Shown here one piece after another: positions 1 through 8,095 of a stretch of DNA of 64,000 nt. Made by a program: the position numbers and the translations under genes. Within the stretch, counting starts at the first letter, position 1; every line of letters starts with the position of its first letter. Location of the stretch: NCBI RefSeq assembly GCF_036499745.1, contig NZ_DASYDG010000015.1:1-64000 (forward strand), given 5' to 3'. The notes beneath the pieces are model-generated. The model was not told the DNA's origin, made no database searches, and saw only the letters and a program-made list of their open reading frames with translations. The DNA is from Pinirhizobacter sp036499745. Lineage in GTDB: Bacteria; Pseudomonadota; Gammaproteobacteria; Xanthomonadales; Rhodanobacteraceae.

Positions 1-1
1 A

Positions 2-1870
2 TTGATCGGCGCCGACGGCATCAGCCCAAAGCGGGCGCTGGCTGAGATTTCCGAACTGGCGCACAAGGTGATCGAGCGCCAGTACAGGATATTGAACGAG
101 CAGATCATGCCGGCCCTGGCCGAGCGCAAGATCCGCATCGTCCGCCGCACACAGTGGACCAACAAGCAGAAACTCTGGGTGCGCCGTTACTTCCGCCAGG
201 AAGTGGCGCCGCTGGTGACGCCGATCGGGCTGGATCCCACCCACCCGTTCCCCCGCCTGGTCAACAAGAGCCTGAACTTCATCGTGCAACTGGAAGGCGT
301 GGACGCCTTCGGCCGTGATTCGGGCCTGGCCATCGTGCCGGCGCCGCGCATCCTGCCGCGCATCATCAAGCTGCCCGATGAAGTCATCGTCGATGGCGAC
401 AACTTCATCCTGCTTTCCTCGATCATCCACGCCCATGCCGAGGAACTTTTCCCGGGCATGAAGGTGCTCGGTTGCTATCAGTTTCGCCTTACCCGAAACG
501 CCGACCTCTCCATCGATGCCGACGAAGTGGATGACCTCGCCCGCGCGCTGCGCGGCGAGCTTTCATCGCGCCGCTTCGGCGATGGCGTACGCCTGGAAGT
601 GGCCGACAACTGCCCCCGGCCGCTGAGCGATTACCTGCTCAAGCAATTCGCGCTGGGCCCGGATGAACTCTACGAGGTAAACGGCCCGGTCAACCTCGCA
701 CGCCTCTTCCCCATCGCCGCGTTGCCTGAGTTCGCCCGCCTGCAGTACCCGACCTTCGTACCCTCGCTGCCCAAATCGCTGCGTGCCGGCGTGGACATCT
801 TCCAGGCGATCGCCGCCCACGACATCCTGCTGCTGCACCCCTATGAATCGTTCACACCGGTGGTGGACCTGCTGCGCCAGGCGGCCAAGGATCCGCAGGT
901 ACTTACCATCAAGCAGACGCTGTATCGCAGCGGCGCTACGTCGGAAATCGTCGATGCCCTGGTGGAAGCGGCCCGTGCCGGCAAGGAAGTGACCGCCGTG
1001 GTGGAACTGCGCGCGCGCTTCGACGAGGAATCGAACCTGTCGCTGGCCTCGCGCCTGCAGACCGCCGGCGCGATTGTCATCTACGGCGTTGTGGGGGTAA
1101 AAACCCACGCCAAGATGATGCTGGTTCAGCGTCGCGAGAACGGTGTGCTGGTGCGCTATGCGCACCTGGGTACCGGCAACTACCACACCGGCAACGCACG
1201 CCTCTACACCGACTACAGCCTGCTCACCTCCGACGAAGCCCTCTGCGAGGACGTGCACCGCCTCTTCAGCGAACTTACCGGCATGGGCAAGGTACTGCGC
1301 ATGAAGCGCCTGCTGCGCGCGCCATTCACACTGAAGAAGACCCTGCTGGAACTTATTTCCGCCGAGACGGGCCGCGCGGCGGCGGGCGCACCAGCGCAGA
1401 TCGTCATCAAGGTTAATGCCATCACCGACCCGAAGGTGATCCGCGCACTTTACCGGGCCTCGATCGCCGGCGTAAAAGTCGACCTGATCGTGCGCGGCAT
1501 GTGTTGTCTGCGCCCCGGCGTGCCCGGTATCTCGCAGAACATTCGCGTGCGCAGCATCGTCGGCCGCTTCCTGGAGCACAGCCGTGCCTACTGGTTCCAC
1601 AACGCCGGCGAGCCACTGTTGTACCTGGCCAGCGCCGACCTTATGGAACGCAACCTCGACCGGCGTGTGGAAACCGGCTTCCCCATCGAGGGGAAAAAGC
1701 TGCAGCAGCGGGTGAAGAAGGAACTGGACATGTACATGGCCGACAACGCCAATGCCTGGATCCTGCAGGCCGACGGGTCCTATGTACGTACCACCCATAC
1801 GCAGCCACCCCGCGACGTGCAGATGCAGTTGCTTGAGAAGCTCTCGGCCGCTCCCGCGCAGCCGAGCTGA
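2..1870 (+). CDS. ppk1: Polyphosphate kinase 1, 5' end outside window
   Basis: Makes inorganic polyphosphate reversibly from the terminal phosphate of ATP, normally membrane-associated. About 622 residues are visible. The family is usually near 690-700, so roughly 70-80 N-terminal residues lie before the window and position 2 is not the real start. Family signatures are clear: the catalytic histidine in VKTHAKMMLVQRR, the conserved run HLGTGNYHTGNARLYTD, and the second phospholipase D-like histidine in AYWFHNAGEP. The C-terminus looks complete and ends in TGA. It converges with the lysine-rich protein gene at 1879-2373, leaving 8 bases between the two stops. Assignment is near certain; the missing piece is only the N-domain. 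Confidence 0.97.
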   Translation: MIGADGISPKRALAEISELAHKVIERQYRILNEQIMPALAERKIRIVRRTQWTNKQKLWVRRYFRQEVAPLVTPIGLDPTHPFPRLVNKSLNFIVQLEGVDAFGRDSGLAIVPAPRILPRIIKLPDEVIVDGDNFILLSSIIHAHAEELFPGMKVLGCYQFRLTRNADLSIDADEVDDLARALRGELSSRRFGDGVRLEVADNCPRPLSDYLLKQFALGPDELYEVNGPVNLARLFPIAALPEFARLQYPTFVPSLPKSLRAGVDIFQAIAAHDILLLHPYESFTPVVDLLRQAAKDPQVLTIKQTLYRSGATSEIVDALVEAARAGKEVTAVVELRARFDEESNLSLASRLQTAGAIVIYGVVGVKTHAKMMLVQRRENGVLVRYAHLGTGNYHTGNARLYTDYSLLTSDEALCEDVHRLFSELTGMGKVLRMKRLLRAPFTLKKTLLELISAETGRAAAGAPAQIVIKVNAITDPKVIRALYRASIAGVKVDLIVRGMCCLRPGVPGISQNIRVRSIVGRFLEHSRAYWFHNAGEPLLYLASADLMERNLDRRVETGFPIEGKKLQQRVKKELDMYMADNANAWILQADGSYVRTTHTQPPRDVQMQLLEKLSAAPAQPS

Positions 1871-1878
1871 TTACCGGT

Positions 1879-2373
1879 TCAGCTGGCGGCGCGCTTGCGT
1901 GCCGCCTTTTTGGCCGCAGCCTTGCGCACGGCCGGGCCCTTGGTCCGCGCGGCCTTCTTTGCCGCCGCGCTGCGCGCTGCTGCCGGACGCTTGCGCGCGG
2001 CCGCCTTGCCCTGGCGGGATAACGCCGTCTTGCTGGCCGACGCCGTACCCTCGCGCTTGAGCGCCTTCTTCGTGGCCGTCGACCGCCTGGTCGATGTCTT
2101 CTTTGCCGCGCCCTTGCGATGGGAAGCTGCGGTGTCTTGTGCGGCCTTCTTCTTCGTTGCCTTGCTCGCGGTTTTTTTCACCGGCGCCTTGACGCCGGCG
2201 CGGCGTGCCTTGGACAGGCCGATGGCGATGGCCTGTTTGGCCGAGCGGGCGCCATGCTTGCCTTCGCGGACGTGTTCGATTTCCTCATGGACGTATTCGC
2301 CGGCCTGCGTGCTGGCGGACTTCCCCGCGCGCTTGTCGGCGCGGACGCGGTCTTGGGTCTTCTTCTCGGGCAT
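1879..2373 (-). CDS. Lys/Ala-rich histone-like protein (DUF6496-type)
   Basis: A 164-residue very basic protein. The first 60 or so residues (MPEKKTQDRVRADKRAGKSA, then YVHEEIEHVREGKHGARSAKQAIAIGLSKARRAGV) match what I know of the DUF6496 family. The rest is a low-complexity tail of KKAA, KKTS and RKAA repeats resembling histone H1-like bacterial proteins such as AlgP. The ATG at 2373 was chosen over an in-frame upstream ATG because the family motif starts there and GGAG lies about 10 bases upstream. It probably binds DNA or polyanions; that function is inferred from composition. It converges on ppk1. Confidence 0.8.
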   Translation of the reverse strand: MPEKKTQDRVRADKRAGKSASTQAGEYVHEEIEHVREGKHGARSAKQAIAIGLSKARRAGVKAPVKKTASKATKKKAAQDTAASHRKGAAKKTSTRRSTATKKALKREGTASASKTALSRQGKAAARKRPAAARSAAAKKAARTKGPAVRKAAAKKAARKRAAS

Positions 2374-2438
2374 GGTGGATGCTCCGTGGCTGGCAGTGCA
2401 CGCCATGCTCCGCGCCGTTACGTGAACCGGACGGCAAG

Positions 2439-3122
2439 TCAATGTCCATGCAAAGCGAGCGCGCGCTCCACATCGTGCAAGGTTCCAACCACGCGCGCGC
2501 GGCCGGCGAGCACATCGAGGTCCGGCTCGAGCAGGTCCGGCACCATCACCGTCACCATGCCCGCGGCCAGGGCCGCGCGCACGCCGTTATGGGAATCCTC
2601 AAGCGCCAGGCACTGGTCCGCCGGCACGCCAAGCCGCTCGGCGGCCAGAAGGTAGGGATCGGGTGCGGGCTTGCCGTGTTCGTAGTCGCCTGCGGCGATC
2701 ACCGCATGGAACCGGTCGGTAAGCCGATGCGCCGCCAAATGATGCGCGGCCGCCGCATGCGATGACGAGGTGGCGATGGCTCGTGGCAGTTGCAGGCGGT
2801 CGAGTGTATCGAGCAACTCCACCACGCCCGCCTTCACCGCCAGCTGGGTGTCGAGCATGGCTGCGAAGCGGCTGTTAGCGGCGTTCCACAGGCCGTCGAC
2901 GTCGGTGCCGGGCCCCAGCTCTTCAAGCACCAGTTCGCGTGCCCGGGGGCCGTGCAGGCCGATCAGGCGCAGGTACAACGCCATCGGCATGACCACGCCG
3001 CGCTCGGCCGATGCCGCCAGCATGGCATCGCGGTAAAGGGTTTCGGTGTCGAAGATCAGGCCGTCCATGTCGAACACCACGGCGGCCGGGAGGAAGTCCA
3101 AGGTCAGCATGCAATGGCCCAT
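2439..3122 (-). CDS. HAD-superfamily phosphatase (beta-phosphoglucomutase-like)
   Basis: A 227-residue cytoplasmic HAD hydrolase that should remove phosphate from a small sugar phosphate or similar metabolite. Motif I is VVFDMDGLIFDTE (nucleophile and acid/base aspartates), motif II is the serine in IATSSSHAAAAHHL, and motif III/IV is the lysine in GKPAPDPYL with ALEDSHNGVRAA. The alpha-helical cap between motifs I and II is of the PGM-like C1 type. Start is ATG at 3122; an ATG at 3110 is equally possible because neither has a good ribosome binding site. It ends 65 bases from the start of the histone-like gene and reads in the same direction, so they may be co-transcribed. Substrate unknown. 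Confidence 0.85.
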   Translation of the reverse strand: MGHCMLTLDFLPAAVVFDMDGLIFDTETLYRDAMLAASAERGVVMPMALYLRLIGLHGPRARELVLEELGPGTDVDGLWNAANSRFAAMLDTQLAVKAGVVELLDTLDRLQLPRAIATSSSHAAAAHHLAAHRLTDRFHAVIAAGDYEHGKPAPDPYLLAAERLGVPADQCLALEDSHNGVRAALAAGMVTVMVPDLLEPDLDVLAGRARVVGTLHDVERALALHGH

Positions 3123-3209
3123 GGGAGGTGCAAACGCGAGATTTTACCCCTAGGCAGTCCGCCGGGGCGTCGCTAGAGTGGGTCAATCCGTCCGAAGGGG
3201 TCCCATCTC

Positions 3210-5135
3210 ATGCCTTGCACCTCGCGTTTTTCGTGGCGCCTTGCCGCGCTTATCGCTTTTGCCCTGTCCAGCGCCGCCGCTGCCCAGGAGGCCACCGCAC
3301 CGCAATACCCGAACTACCCTTCGGAGACCCCGGCCACTTTCACGCAGAGCAGCGAGGGCTTCGACTACGAACGGCGCCAGGTGATGATTCCCATGCGTGA
3401 CGGGGTCAAGTTGCATACGGTGATCCTGGTTCCCAAGGGTGCCCACCGCGCCGGCATCCTGCTCACGCGTACGCCCTACGACGCCGATGAACTGACCACG
3501 CACGGCCACACCGGCAACCTCGGCGCCACCCTGAACGGTTACGACAACGCACCGGACGTGATCGTCCAGGACGGTTACATTCGCGTGGTGCAGGACATCC
3601 GCGGCAAGTACGGTTCAGAGGGCGACTACGTGATGAACCGGCCGCTGCATGGGCCGCAGAACCCCACGCCCGTCGACGAAGCCACCGACACCTACGACAC
3701 CATCGACTGGTTGGTGAAAAACATCCCCGAGTCCAACGGCCGCGTGGGCACCATCGGCATTTCCTATGACGGTTTCGAGCCGCTGATGTCGCTGGTGAAT
3801 CCACACCCGGCGCTGAAGGTAGCCGTGCCGATGAACCCGATGGTCGATGGCTGGATGGGCGACGACTGGTTCCACAATGGTGCCTTCCGCGCGCAGAACC
3901 TGCCGTACATCCTTGAACAGGCAGCCAGCCGAAAGAACGAGATCAAGTTCAATTCATCGGTACACGACGAATACGACCTGTACCTGCGCGCCGGTGCCAC
4001 CGGCGAGATGGCGCGTCGCTATGGCCTTGAGCAGGTCGGTTTCTGGCGCAAGCTCATTGCCCATCCGGCCTACGACAGCTTCTGGAGCGACCAGGCAGTG
4101 GACAAGGTCCTGGCCGGGCAGCCGCTGAAGGTACCCACCATGCTGGTGCACTCGCTATGGGATCAGGAAGACATCTATGGCGCGATCGCCGTGTACAAGG
4201 CGATCAAGCCCAAGGACACCGGCAACGACAAGGTGTTCCTGGTGATGGGACCCTGGCACCACGGCCAGGAGATCGAGAACGCCAGTTCGCTTGGTGCGGT
4301 GCAGTTTGGTTCTGACACGGGTCTTTACTTCCGACAGAAGATCCTGCGTCCGTTCCTGGCGCATTACCTCAAGGACGACGCACCGGCCAACCCGGTGGCT
4401 CCCGTCACCGCGTACGAAACCGGCAGCAATGTCTGGCGCACCTTCCGCCAGTGGCCGGTGACGACGCAGGCGCGTGCTCTCTACCTCGGCGGCGACGGCA
4501 AGCTCGGCTTCGCCAAGCCATCGGGCGAGGCCTACCAGGAATATGTGTCCGATCCCGCCAAGCCCGTGCCCTTCCGCGCCCGGCCGATCCAGCCGGTCGG
4601 TTACGACCCGGGGCAGACCTGGTCGGAATGGCTGGTGGACGACCAGCGCGAGGCCTCCGGCCGCCCTGACGTGGTTTCCTGGACCTCCGACGTACTCACC
4701 CAGCCGCTGGTGATCCGCGGCCAGCCCGTGGTGCACCTGCGCGCCAGCACCACCGGCACGGACAGCGACTGGGTGGTGAAGCTGATCGACGTCTATCCGG
4801 ACATGGAGCCGATGGACGCGGCCATGGGCGGTTACCAGCTGATGATCGCCGGCGACATCCTGCGCGGCCGCTACCGCGAGGGGTTCACCGTGGCCAAACC
4901 CATCCAGGCCGGCGCGCCACTGGATTATTCCTTCCCGCTACCCACCGCCGACCACGTGTTCCTGCCGGGCCACCGCCTGATGGTGCAGGTGCAGTCCAGC
5001 TGGTTCCCGCTGTACGACCGCAACCCGCAGACCTACGTGGACAACATCTTCTTCGCCAGGCCCGGTGACTACAAAAAGGCCACCCAGCGCATCTTCAGCG
5101 ACAGCCACCTGGACCTTCCCGTCGCCGGGAACTAG
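3210..5135 (+). CDS. Secreted CocE/NonD family hydrolase
   Basis: A 641-residue alpha/beta hydrolase of the X-Pro dipeptidyl-peptidase S15/cocaine esterase family, likely an acyl or glutaryl-type esterase or amidase. Residues 1-26 form a signal peptide (LAALIAFALSSAAAAQ), so it is exported. The nucleophile serine is in GISYDGF (S185). The probable aspartate is in VHSLWDQEDIYG and the histidine in MGPWHHGQ. The C-terminal jelly-roll CBM-like domain follows (TQPLVIRGQPVVHLRAST and VFLPGHRLMVQVQSSWFP). Length is typical for Xanthomonadales members. It is monocistronic in appearance; a hairpin follows its stop. Substrate cannot be read from sequence. Confidence 0.93.
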   Translation: MPCTSRFSWRLAALIAFALSSAAAAQEATAPQYPNYPSETPATFTQSSEGFDYERRQVMIPMRDGVKLHTVILVPKGAHRAGILLTRTPYDADELTTHGHTGNLGATLNGYDNAPDVIVQDGYIRVVQDIRGKYGSEGDYVMNRPLHGPQNPTPVDEATDTYDTIDWLVKNIPESNGRVGTIGISYDGFEPLMSLVNPHPALKVAVPMNPMVDGWMGDDWFHNGAFRAQNLPYILEQAASRKNEIKFNSSVHDEYDLYLRAGATGEMARRYGLEQVGFWRKLIAHPAYDSFWSDQAVDKVLAGQPLKVPTMLVHSLWDQEDIYGAIAVYKAIKPKDTGNDKVFLVMGPWHHGQEIENASSLGAVQFGSDTGLYFRQKILRPFLAHYLKDDAPANPVAPVTAYETGSNVWRTFRQWPVTTQARALYLGGDGKLGFAKPSGEAYQEYVSDPAKPVPFRARPIQPVGYDPGQTWSEWLVDDQREASGRPDVVSWTSDVLTQPLVIRGQPVVHLRASTTGTDSDWVVKLIDVYPDMEPMDAAMGGYQLMIAGDILRGRYREGFTVAKPIQAGAPLDYSFPLPTADHVFLPGHRLMVQVQSSWFPLYDRNPQTYVDNIFFARPGDYKKATQRIFSDSHLDLPVAGN

Positions 5136-5151
5136 GGAATTCCAGGACAGT

Positions 5152-5193
5152 GATGCATGTGGCCCGTTCGTTGCTTTACGGACCACATGCATC
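5152..5193. repeat. 16-bp inverted repeat after cocE, covering next start
   Basis: Arms GATGCATGTGGCCCGT (5152-5167) and ACGGACCACATGCATC (5178-5193) pair with a single mismatch around a 10-base loop. It begins 17 bases after the CocE stop and its right arm contains the ATG at 5187 of the small membrane protein. No T-run follows, so a simple terminator is not obvious. It could stop transcription, protect the 3' end, or hide the next start codon. Confidence 0.6.
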
Positions 5194-5576
5194 GATCAAT
5201 TCACCATCGCAAAGGCACCGAGCTTCCCATCCATGCGGCGCGCCCGCGGGCCTGCCGGGAAATCGTCGCTCGACGCCTGCACGGCACGGACGCAATTGCA
5301 CGAAAAGTGACGCTCGGCGGCATGCTTTTCTTCGGTGTGACCGCGTTGGCCTGGATGGCCTGGCTATCGCCGGTGGTGGACGCGGCACGGCGCATGGGGT
5401 TCTCGCTCGACTGGCTCGTCCGCGTACAGCAGGCGTCGCTCGGTAGCGCCGACAGCTTCAACATCATCGCCGCCATCGCGGTCGTGTGCGGCGTGCTGTT
5501 TGTCGTCTGGTCCGGCTATGTGCGCCACCTCGTCGCAGCGCGAAAGTCCCAGGCGGGCAAACCGACCGGCGAATAA
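5187..5576 (+). CDS. Small two-helix membrane protein, unknown
   Basis: About 129 residues from the ATG at 5187 (an in-frame ATG at 5157 would add ten residues). The N-terminal 45 residues are strongly basic and rich in His/Arg. Two hydrophobic segments follow, LGGMLFFGVTALAWMAWL and FNIIAAIAVVCGVLFVVWSGYV, separated by a loop of about 35 residues, and the tail is basic. I do not recognise a family. The start codon is buried in the right arm of the hairpin at 5152-5193. Codon use fits the neighbours, so it is probably a real gene, but only the open frame and the membrane pattern support it. Confidence 0.55.
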   Translation: MHRSIHHRKGTELPIHAARPRACREIVARRLHGTDAIARKVTLGGMLFFGVTALAWMAWLSPVVDAARRMGFSLDWLVRVQQASLGSADSFNIIAAIAVVCGVLFVVWSGYVRHLVAARKSQAGKPTGE

Positions 5577-5670
5577 ATACGTTTTCGCAAAAGCATGCCC
5601 CATGCATGGGCCGTGTCAACGCGCCCGGCGTGCACGCGTTTGATCTCCCACCACCATCGGAGCGCAAACC

Positions 5671-6087
5671 ATGTCCAAGACCCTCCCCCTCGTTGCCAGC
5701 CTGCTGATCGCCTTCGGCGCGTCGGGCATCGTCCTTGCCCAGGACACCCCGGACGCCGCCCCGGCCGCCGGCGCCATGCAGGGACACCGCCAGCCGGATC
5801 CCGAGCACCAGGCCCAGCGCCTGACCAAAATGCTGAACCTCACGCCCGACCAGTCGAACAAGATCGCAGCCATCCTGCAGCAGCGGCAGCAACAGATGGC
5901 CTCGCTGAAGTCCGACAACGGCGCCGACCCGATGGCCCAGCGCCAGAAGGTGCGCGAGGCAATGAAGTCGTCGCAGTCGCAGATCGATGCCGTACTCACC
6001 GATGCACAGCGCCAGCAGTGGCAGGCGATGCGGGAGAAGATGCGCCAGAAGTGGCAGGACAGGAAATCGACGAGCGACCAGGGCTAA
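5671..6087 (+). CDS. Periplasmic LTXXQ (Spy/CpxP-like) protein
   Basis: A 138-residue exported protein with a cleavable signal peptide (MSKTLPLVASLLIAFGASGIVLA, then QDT). The mature part is helical and rich in Gln, Met, Lys and Arg, with two LTxxQ motifs: LTPDQSNKIAAIL and LTDAQRQQWQAM. These define the Spy/CpxP family of envelope-stress chaperones and metal-response proteins. GGAG lies 10 bases before the ATG. It stands alone, with a terminator-like hairpin at 6108-6143. A role as ATP-independent periplasmic chaperone is inferred from the family; no Cpx-type regulator gene is adjacent. Confidence 0.85.
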   Translation: MSKTLPLVASLLIAFGASGIVLAQDTPDAAPAAGAMQGHRQPDPEHQAQRLTKMLNLTPDQSNKIAAILQQRQQQMASLKSDNGADPMAQRQKVREAMKSSQSQIDAVLTDAQRQQWQAMREKMRQKWQDRKSTSDQG

Positions 6088-6107
6088 ATCTCCCCGGTAT
6101 CGCAATC

Positions 6108-6143
6108 AACCGATCACCCTCTCTCCATGGGGGTGATCCGGTT
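6108..6143 (+). terminator. Terminator-like hairpin after the Spy-like gene
   Basis: AACCGATCACCC (6108-6119) pairs with GGGTGATCCGGTT (6131-6143) with one bulged base and an 11-base loop, 20 bases after the stop. There is no good T-run, so factor-independent termination is uncertain. Confidence 0.4.
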
Positions 6144-6318
6144 TGCTGTGTCGTCCTCGGGCTCGCCTCATCCAGCCCGTATCGAATCTGTCGTAAAAGT
6201 TGCCGTTCACGTGTTTGCAGGCTGGACAACACGCCTCTACTGCACGACGGTTCCCGCTCCGGGCGACCGCCGCCCCCGACGCGCAATGGATGCGCGCCGG
6301 CATATGCAAGGAGCACCC

Positions 6319-7587
6319 ATGCGTTTGATCCCGCTCGCCGGCCGCCTGGCCCTGGCGTCTGTTCTCGCCCCCGCCACGGCCCTGGCCGACGTCGCCGACG
6401 AAGCCCTTACCGGTGATTGGAACGGTATGCGCACGCACCTGGCCGATCGTGGCGTGGCGTTCTCGATCAATTACACCGCGGAGGCTGCACGCAACTACAG
6501 CGGCGGTGATCGCCCGCTCAACCGCATCAGCGGGCAGCTCGGCCTTCTAGCCGACCTTGACCTCGACAAGCTCTACGGCTGGCACGATGGGGAGTTCCGT
6601 GTGGCCATCACCCACCGCGCCGGCCGCAACCTGAGCGACGATGCCCGCCTGGGCACCTTGCAGCAGGTGCAGGAAGTGTATGGACGCGGCCAGACCTGGC
6701 GGCTGACGCAACTGTGGTATCGCCAGGCGTATTTTAACCAGGCGCTCTCGGTGAAATTCGGGCGGATGACGGTCGGCGAGGATTTCGCCGCCTTCGACTG
6801 CGCCTTCCAGAACCTCACCTTCTGCGGTTCGCAGCCAGGCAATCTGGTGGGCAACTACTGGTACAACTGGCCGGTAAGCCAGTGGGGACTGGTGCTGACG
6901 GCGAAAACCGGTACCACCACCTATGTGAAGGTCGGCGCCTACCAGGTGAACCCGGCCTATCTGCAGAACCGCAACGCCTTCGGGATAAACAATCCCGCCG
7001 GCACCACCGGTGCGTTGATCCTGCTGGAGTTCGGTGTCAAGCCCACCTTCGGTGAACTCGACGGTAGCTACAAGTTCGGAGCCTGGTATGACACCTCGCG
7101 GCGCGACGACGTCTACACCGACATCGAAGGCGGTTCGCAGGTGCTGAGCCGCCTGCCCGCCGCCCAGCGCCGCGGTGCGTACGGCGGATACGTCAACTTC
7201 GAGCAGCAGGTGTCGACGAACGTGCGGCTGTTCCTCAATGCCACGCAGGCTGATCGCCGTACCAGCACGACCGATCGCCAGATCGCCATTGGCGGCAACT
7301 GGGGCGCCCCTTTCGCATCCCGTCCCCTGGACGACATCGGCTTTGCCATCGGCACGACGCACGTGAACAGTCGCGTCATCCGTCAGCATCGACAGTTCAA
7401 CGGCCTGTGGCCCTGGTGGCGTGCGCCGGTGGGCGGTTATGAAGGCGTGGCGGAGCTTTATTACACCTACCGGCCTACCGGCTGGCTGATGCTTCGCCCC
7501 AACGTGCAGTACATCAAGCATCCCGGTGGCTCGTCGCGCAACGACAATGCCACGGTGCTGGGATTGAAGTTCAACGTGGACGTCTAA
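6319..7587 (+). CDS. OprB-like carbohydrate-selective porin
   Basis: A 422-residue outer-membrane beta-barrel for passive uptake of sugars. The ATG at 6319 follows AAGGAG at 6308-6313 and begins a signal peptide ending ALA-DVADEALTGDW; upstream in-frame ATGs lack this logic. The mature N-terminus, LTGDWNGMRTHLADRGVAFSINYT, is the typical OprB opening (normally SxDWxGxRxxLxxxGI). Alternating amphipathic strands continue to the end, finishing with NDNATVLGLKFNVDV, a terminal strand; the last residue is V rather than the usual F. Length is slightly under the usual 430-450. Substrate is presumed to be glucose or a related sugar. It ends 7 bases from the convergent thioesterase gene. Confidence 0.88.
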   Translation: MRLIPLAGRLALASVLAPATALADVADEALTGDWNGMRTHLADRGVAFSINYTAEAARNYSGGDRPLNRISGQLGLLADLDLDKLYGWHDGEFRVAITHRAGRNLSDDARLGTLQQVQEVYGRGQTWRLTQLWYRQAYFNQALSVKFGRMTVGEDFAAFDCAFQNLTFCGSQPGNLVGNYWYNWPVSQWGLVLTAKTGTTTYVKVGAYQVNPAYLQNRNAFGINNPAGTTGALILLEFGVKPTFGELDGSYKFGAWYDTSRRDDVYTDIEGGSQVLSRLPAAQRRGAYGGYVNFEQQVSTNVRLFLNATQADRRTSTTDRQIAIGGNWGAPFASRPLDDIGFAIGTTHVNSRVIRQHRQFNGLWPWWRAPVGGYEGVAELYYTYRPTGWLMLRPNVQYIKHPGGSSRNDNATVLGLKFNVDV

Positions 7588-7594
7588 GCCCAGG

Positions 7595-8044
7595 TTAGCG
7601 CTGGATCACCAACAGGGTAGAGGTGGCAGAGGCGTAAAGCTTGCCATCCTCACCCAGCAGGCGCCCTTCGGCGAAAGCCGCGCGGCGACCGATGGTCACC
7701 ACCCGGCCCTCGGCACGGACACGGCCTGAGTCGCGCGTAAGGGCCTTGTGGTAAGCCACCTTCAGTTCCAGCGTGGTGTACGCCTGGTCGGCGGCAAGTT
7801 TGCTGTGCACGGCGCAGCCGCAGCATGAATCGAGCAAGGTGGCGGCATAGCCGCCGTGGATCATGCCGATGGGGTTATAGGCGTGGTCGCCGGGAATGCC
7901 GGCGAATACCGCGAAGCCTTCGTCCACCTCGACCAGGTCGAAGTCCAGCGAGATGGCGATGCCCGGCCACCGGCCAGAGGCCTTCAGGGCCTTCAATTGT
8001 TCAAGGCCGGTCAGGCCCCGCGCGATTTCATCAGCCAGCGACAT
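7595..8044 (-). CDS. PaaI-type hotdog-fold thioesterase
   Basis: A 149-residue acyl-CoA thioesterase of the PaaI/YbgC-like hotdog superfamily. The signature is the central helix region GMIHGGYAATLLDSCCGCAVHS, with HGG and the catalytic aspartate. A C-terminal beta region (VRAEGRVVTIGRRAAFAEGRLLGEDGKLYASATSTLLV) is typical. The ATG at 8044 was chosen because AAGGAG lies 9 bases upstream; the ATG three codons earlier would have no spacing. It may be read with fumarase, 51 bases upstream on the same strand. Natural substrate not deducible. Confidence 0.9.
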   Translation of the reverse strand: MSLADEIARGLTGLEQLKALKASGRWPGIAISLDFDLVEVDEGFAVFAGIPGDHAYNPIGMIHGGYAATLLDSCCGCAVHSKLAADQAYTTLELKVAYHKALTRDSGRVRAEGRVVTIGRRAAFAEGRLLGEDGKLYASATSTLLVIQR

Positions 8045-8095
8045 AACGGCCATCTCCTTTTTTGGATTATGACCATCATACAAGCCATTGCCCGC

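Noticed and set aside
563..1798. A 411-codon minus-strand frame opposite ppk1
   Set aside because: Shadow of a conserved coding strand, no motif, composition typical of antisense of GC-rich genes.
2000..2250. Repeated-looking DNA in the Lys/Ala-rich gene as a possible repeat element
   Set aside because: The similarity comes from coding low-complexity KKAA/RKAA text, not from regular tandem units or a mobile repeat.
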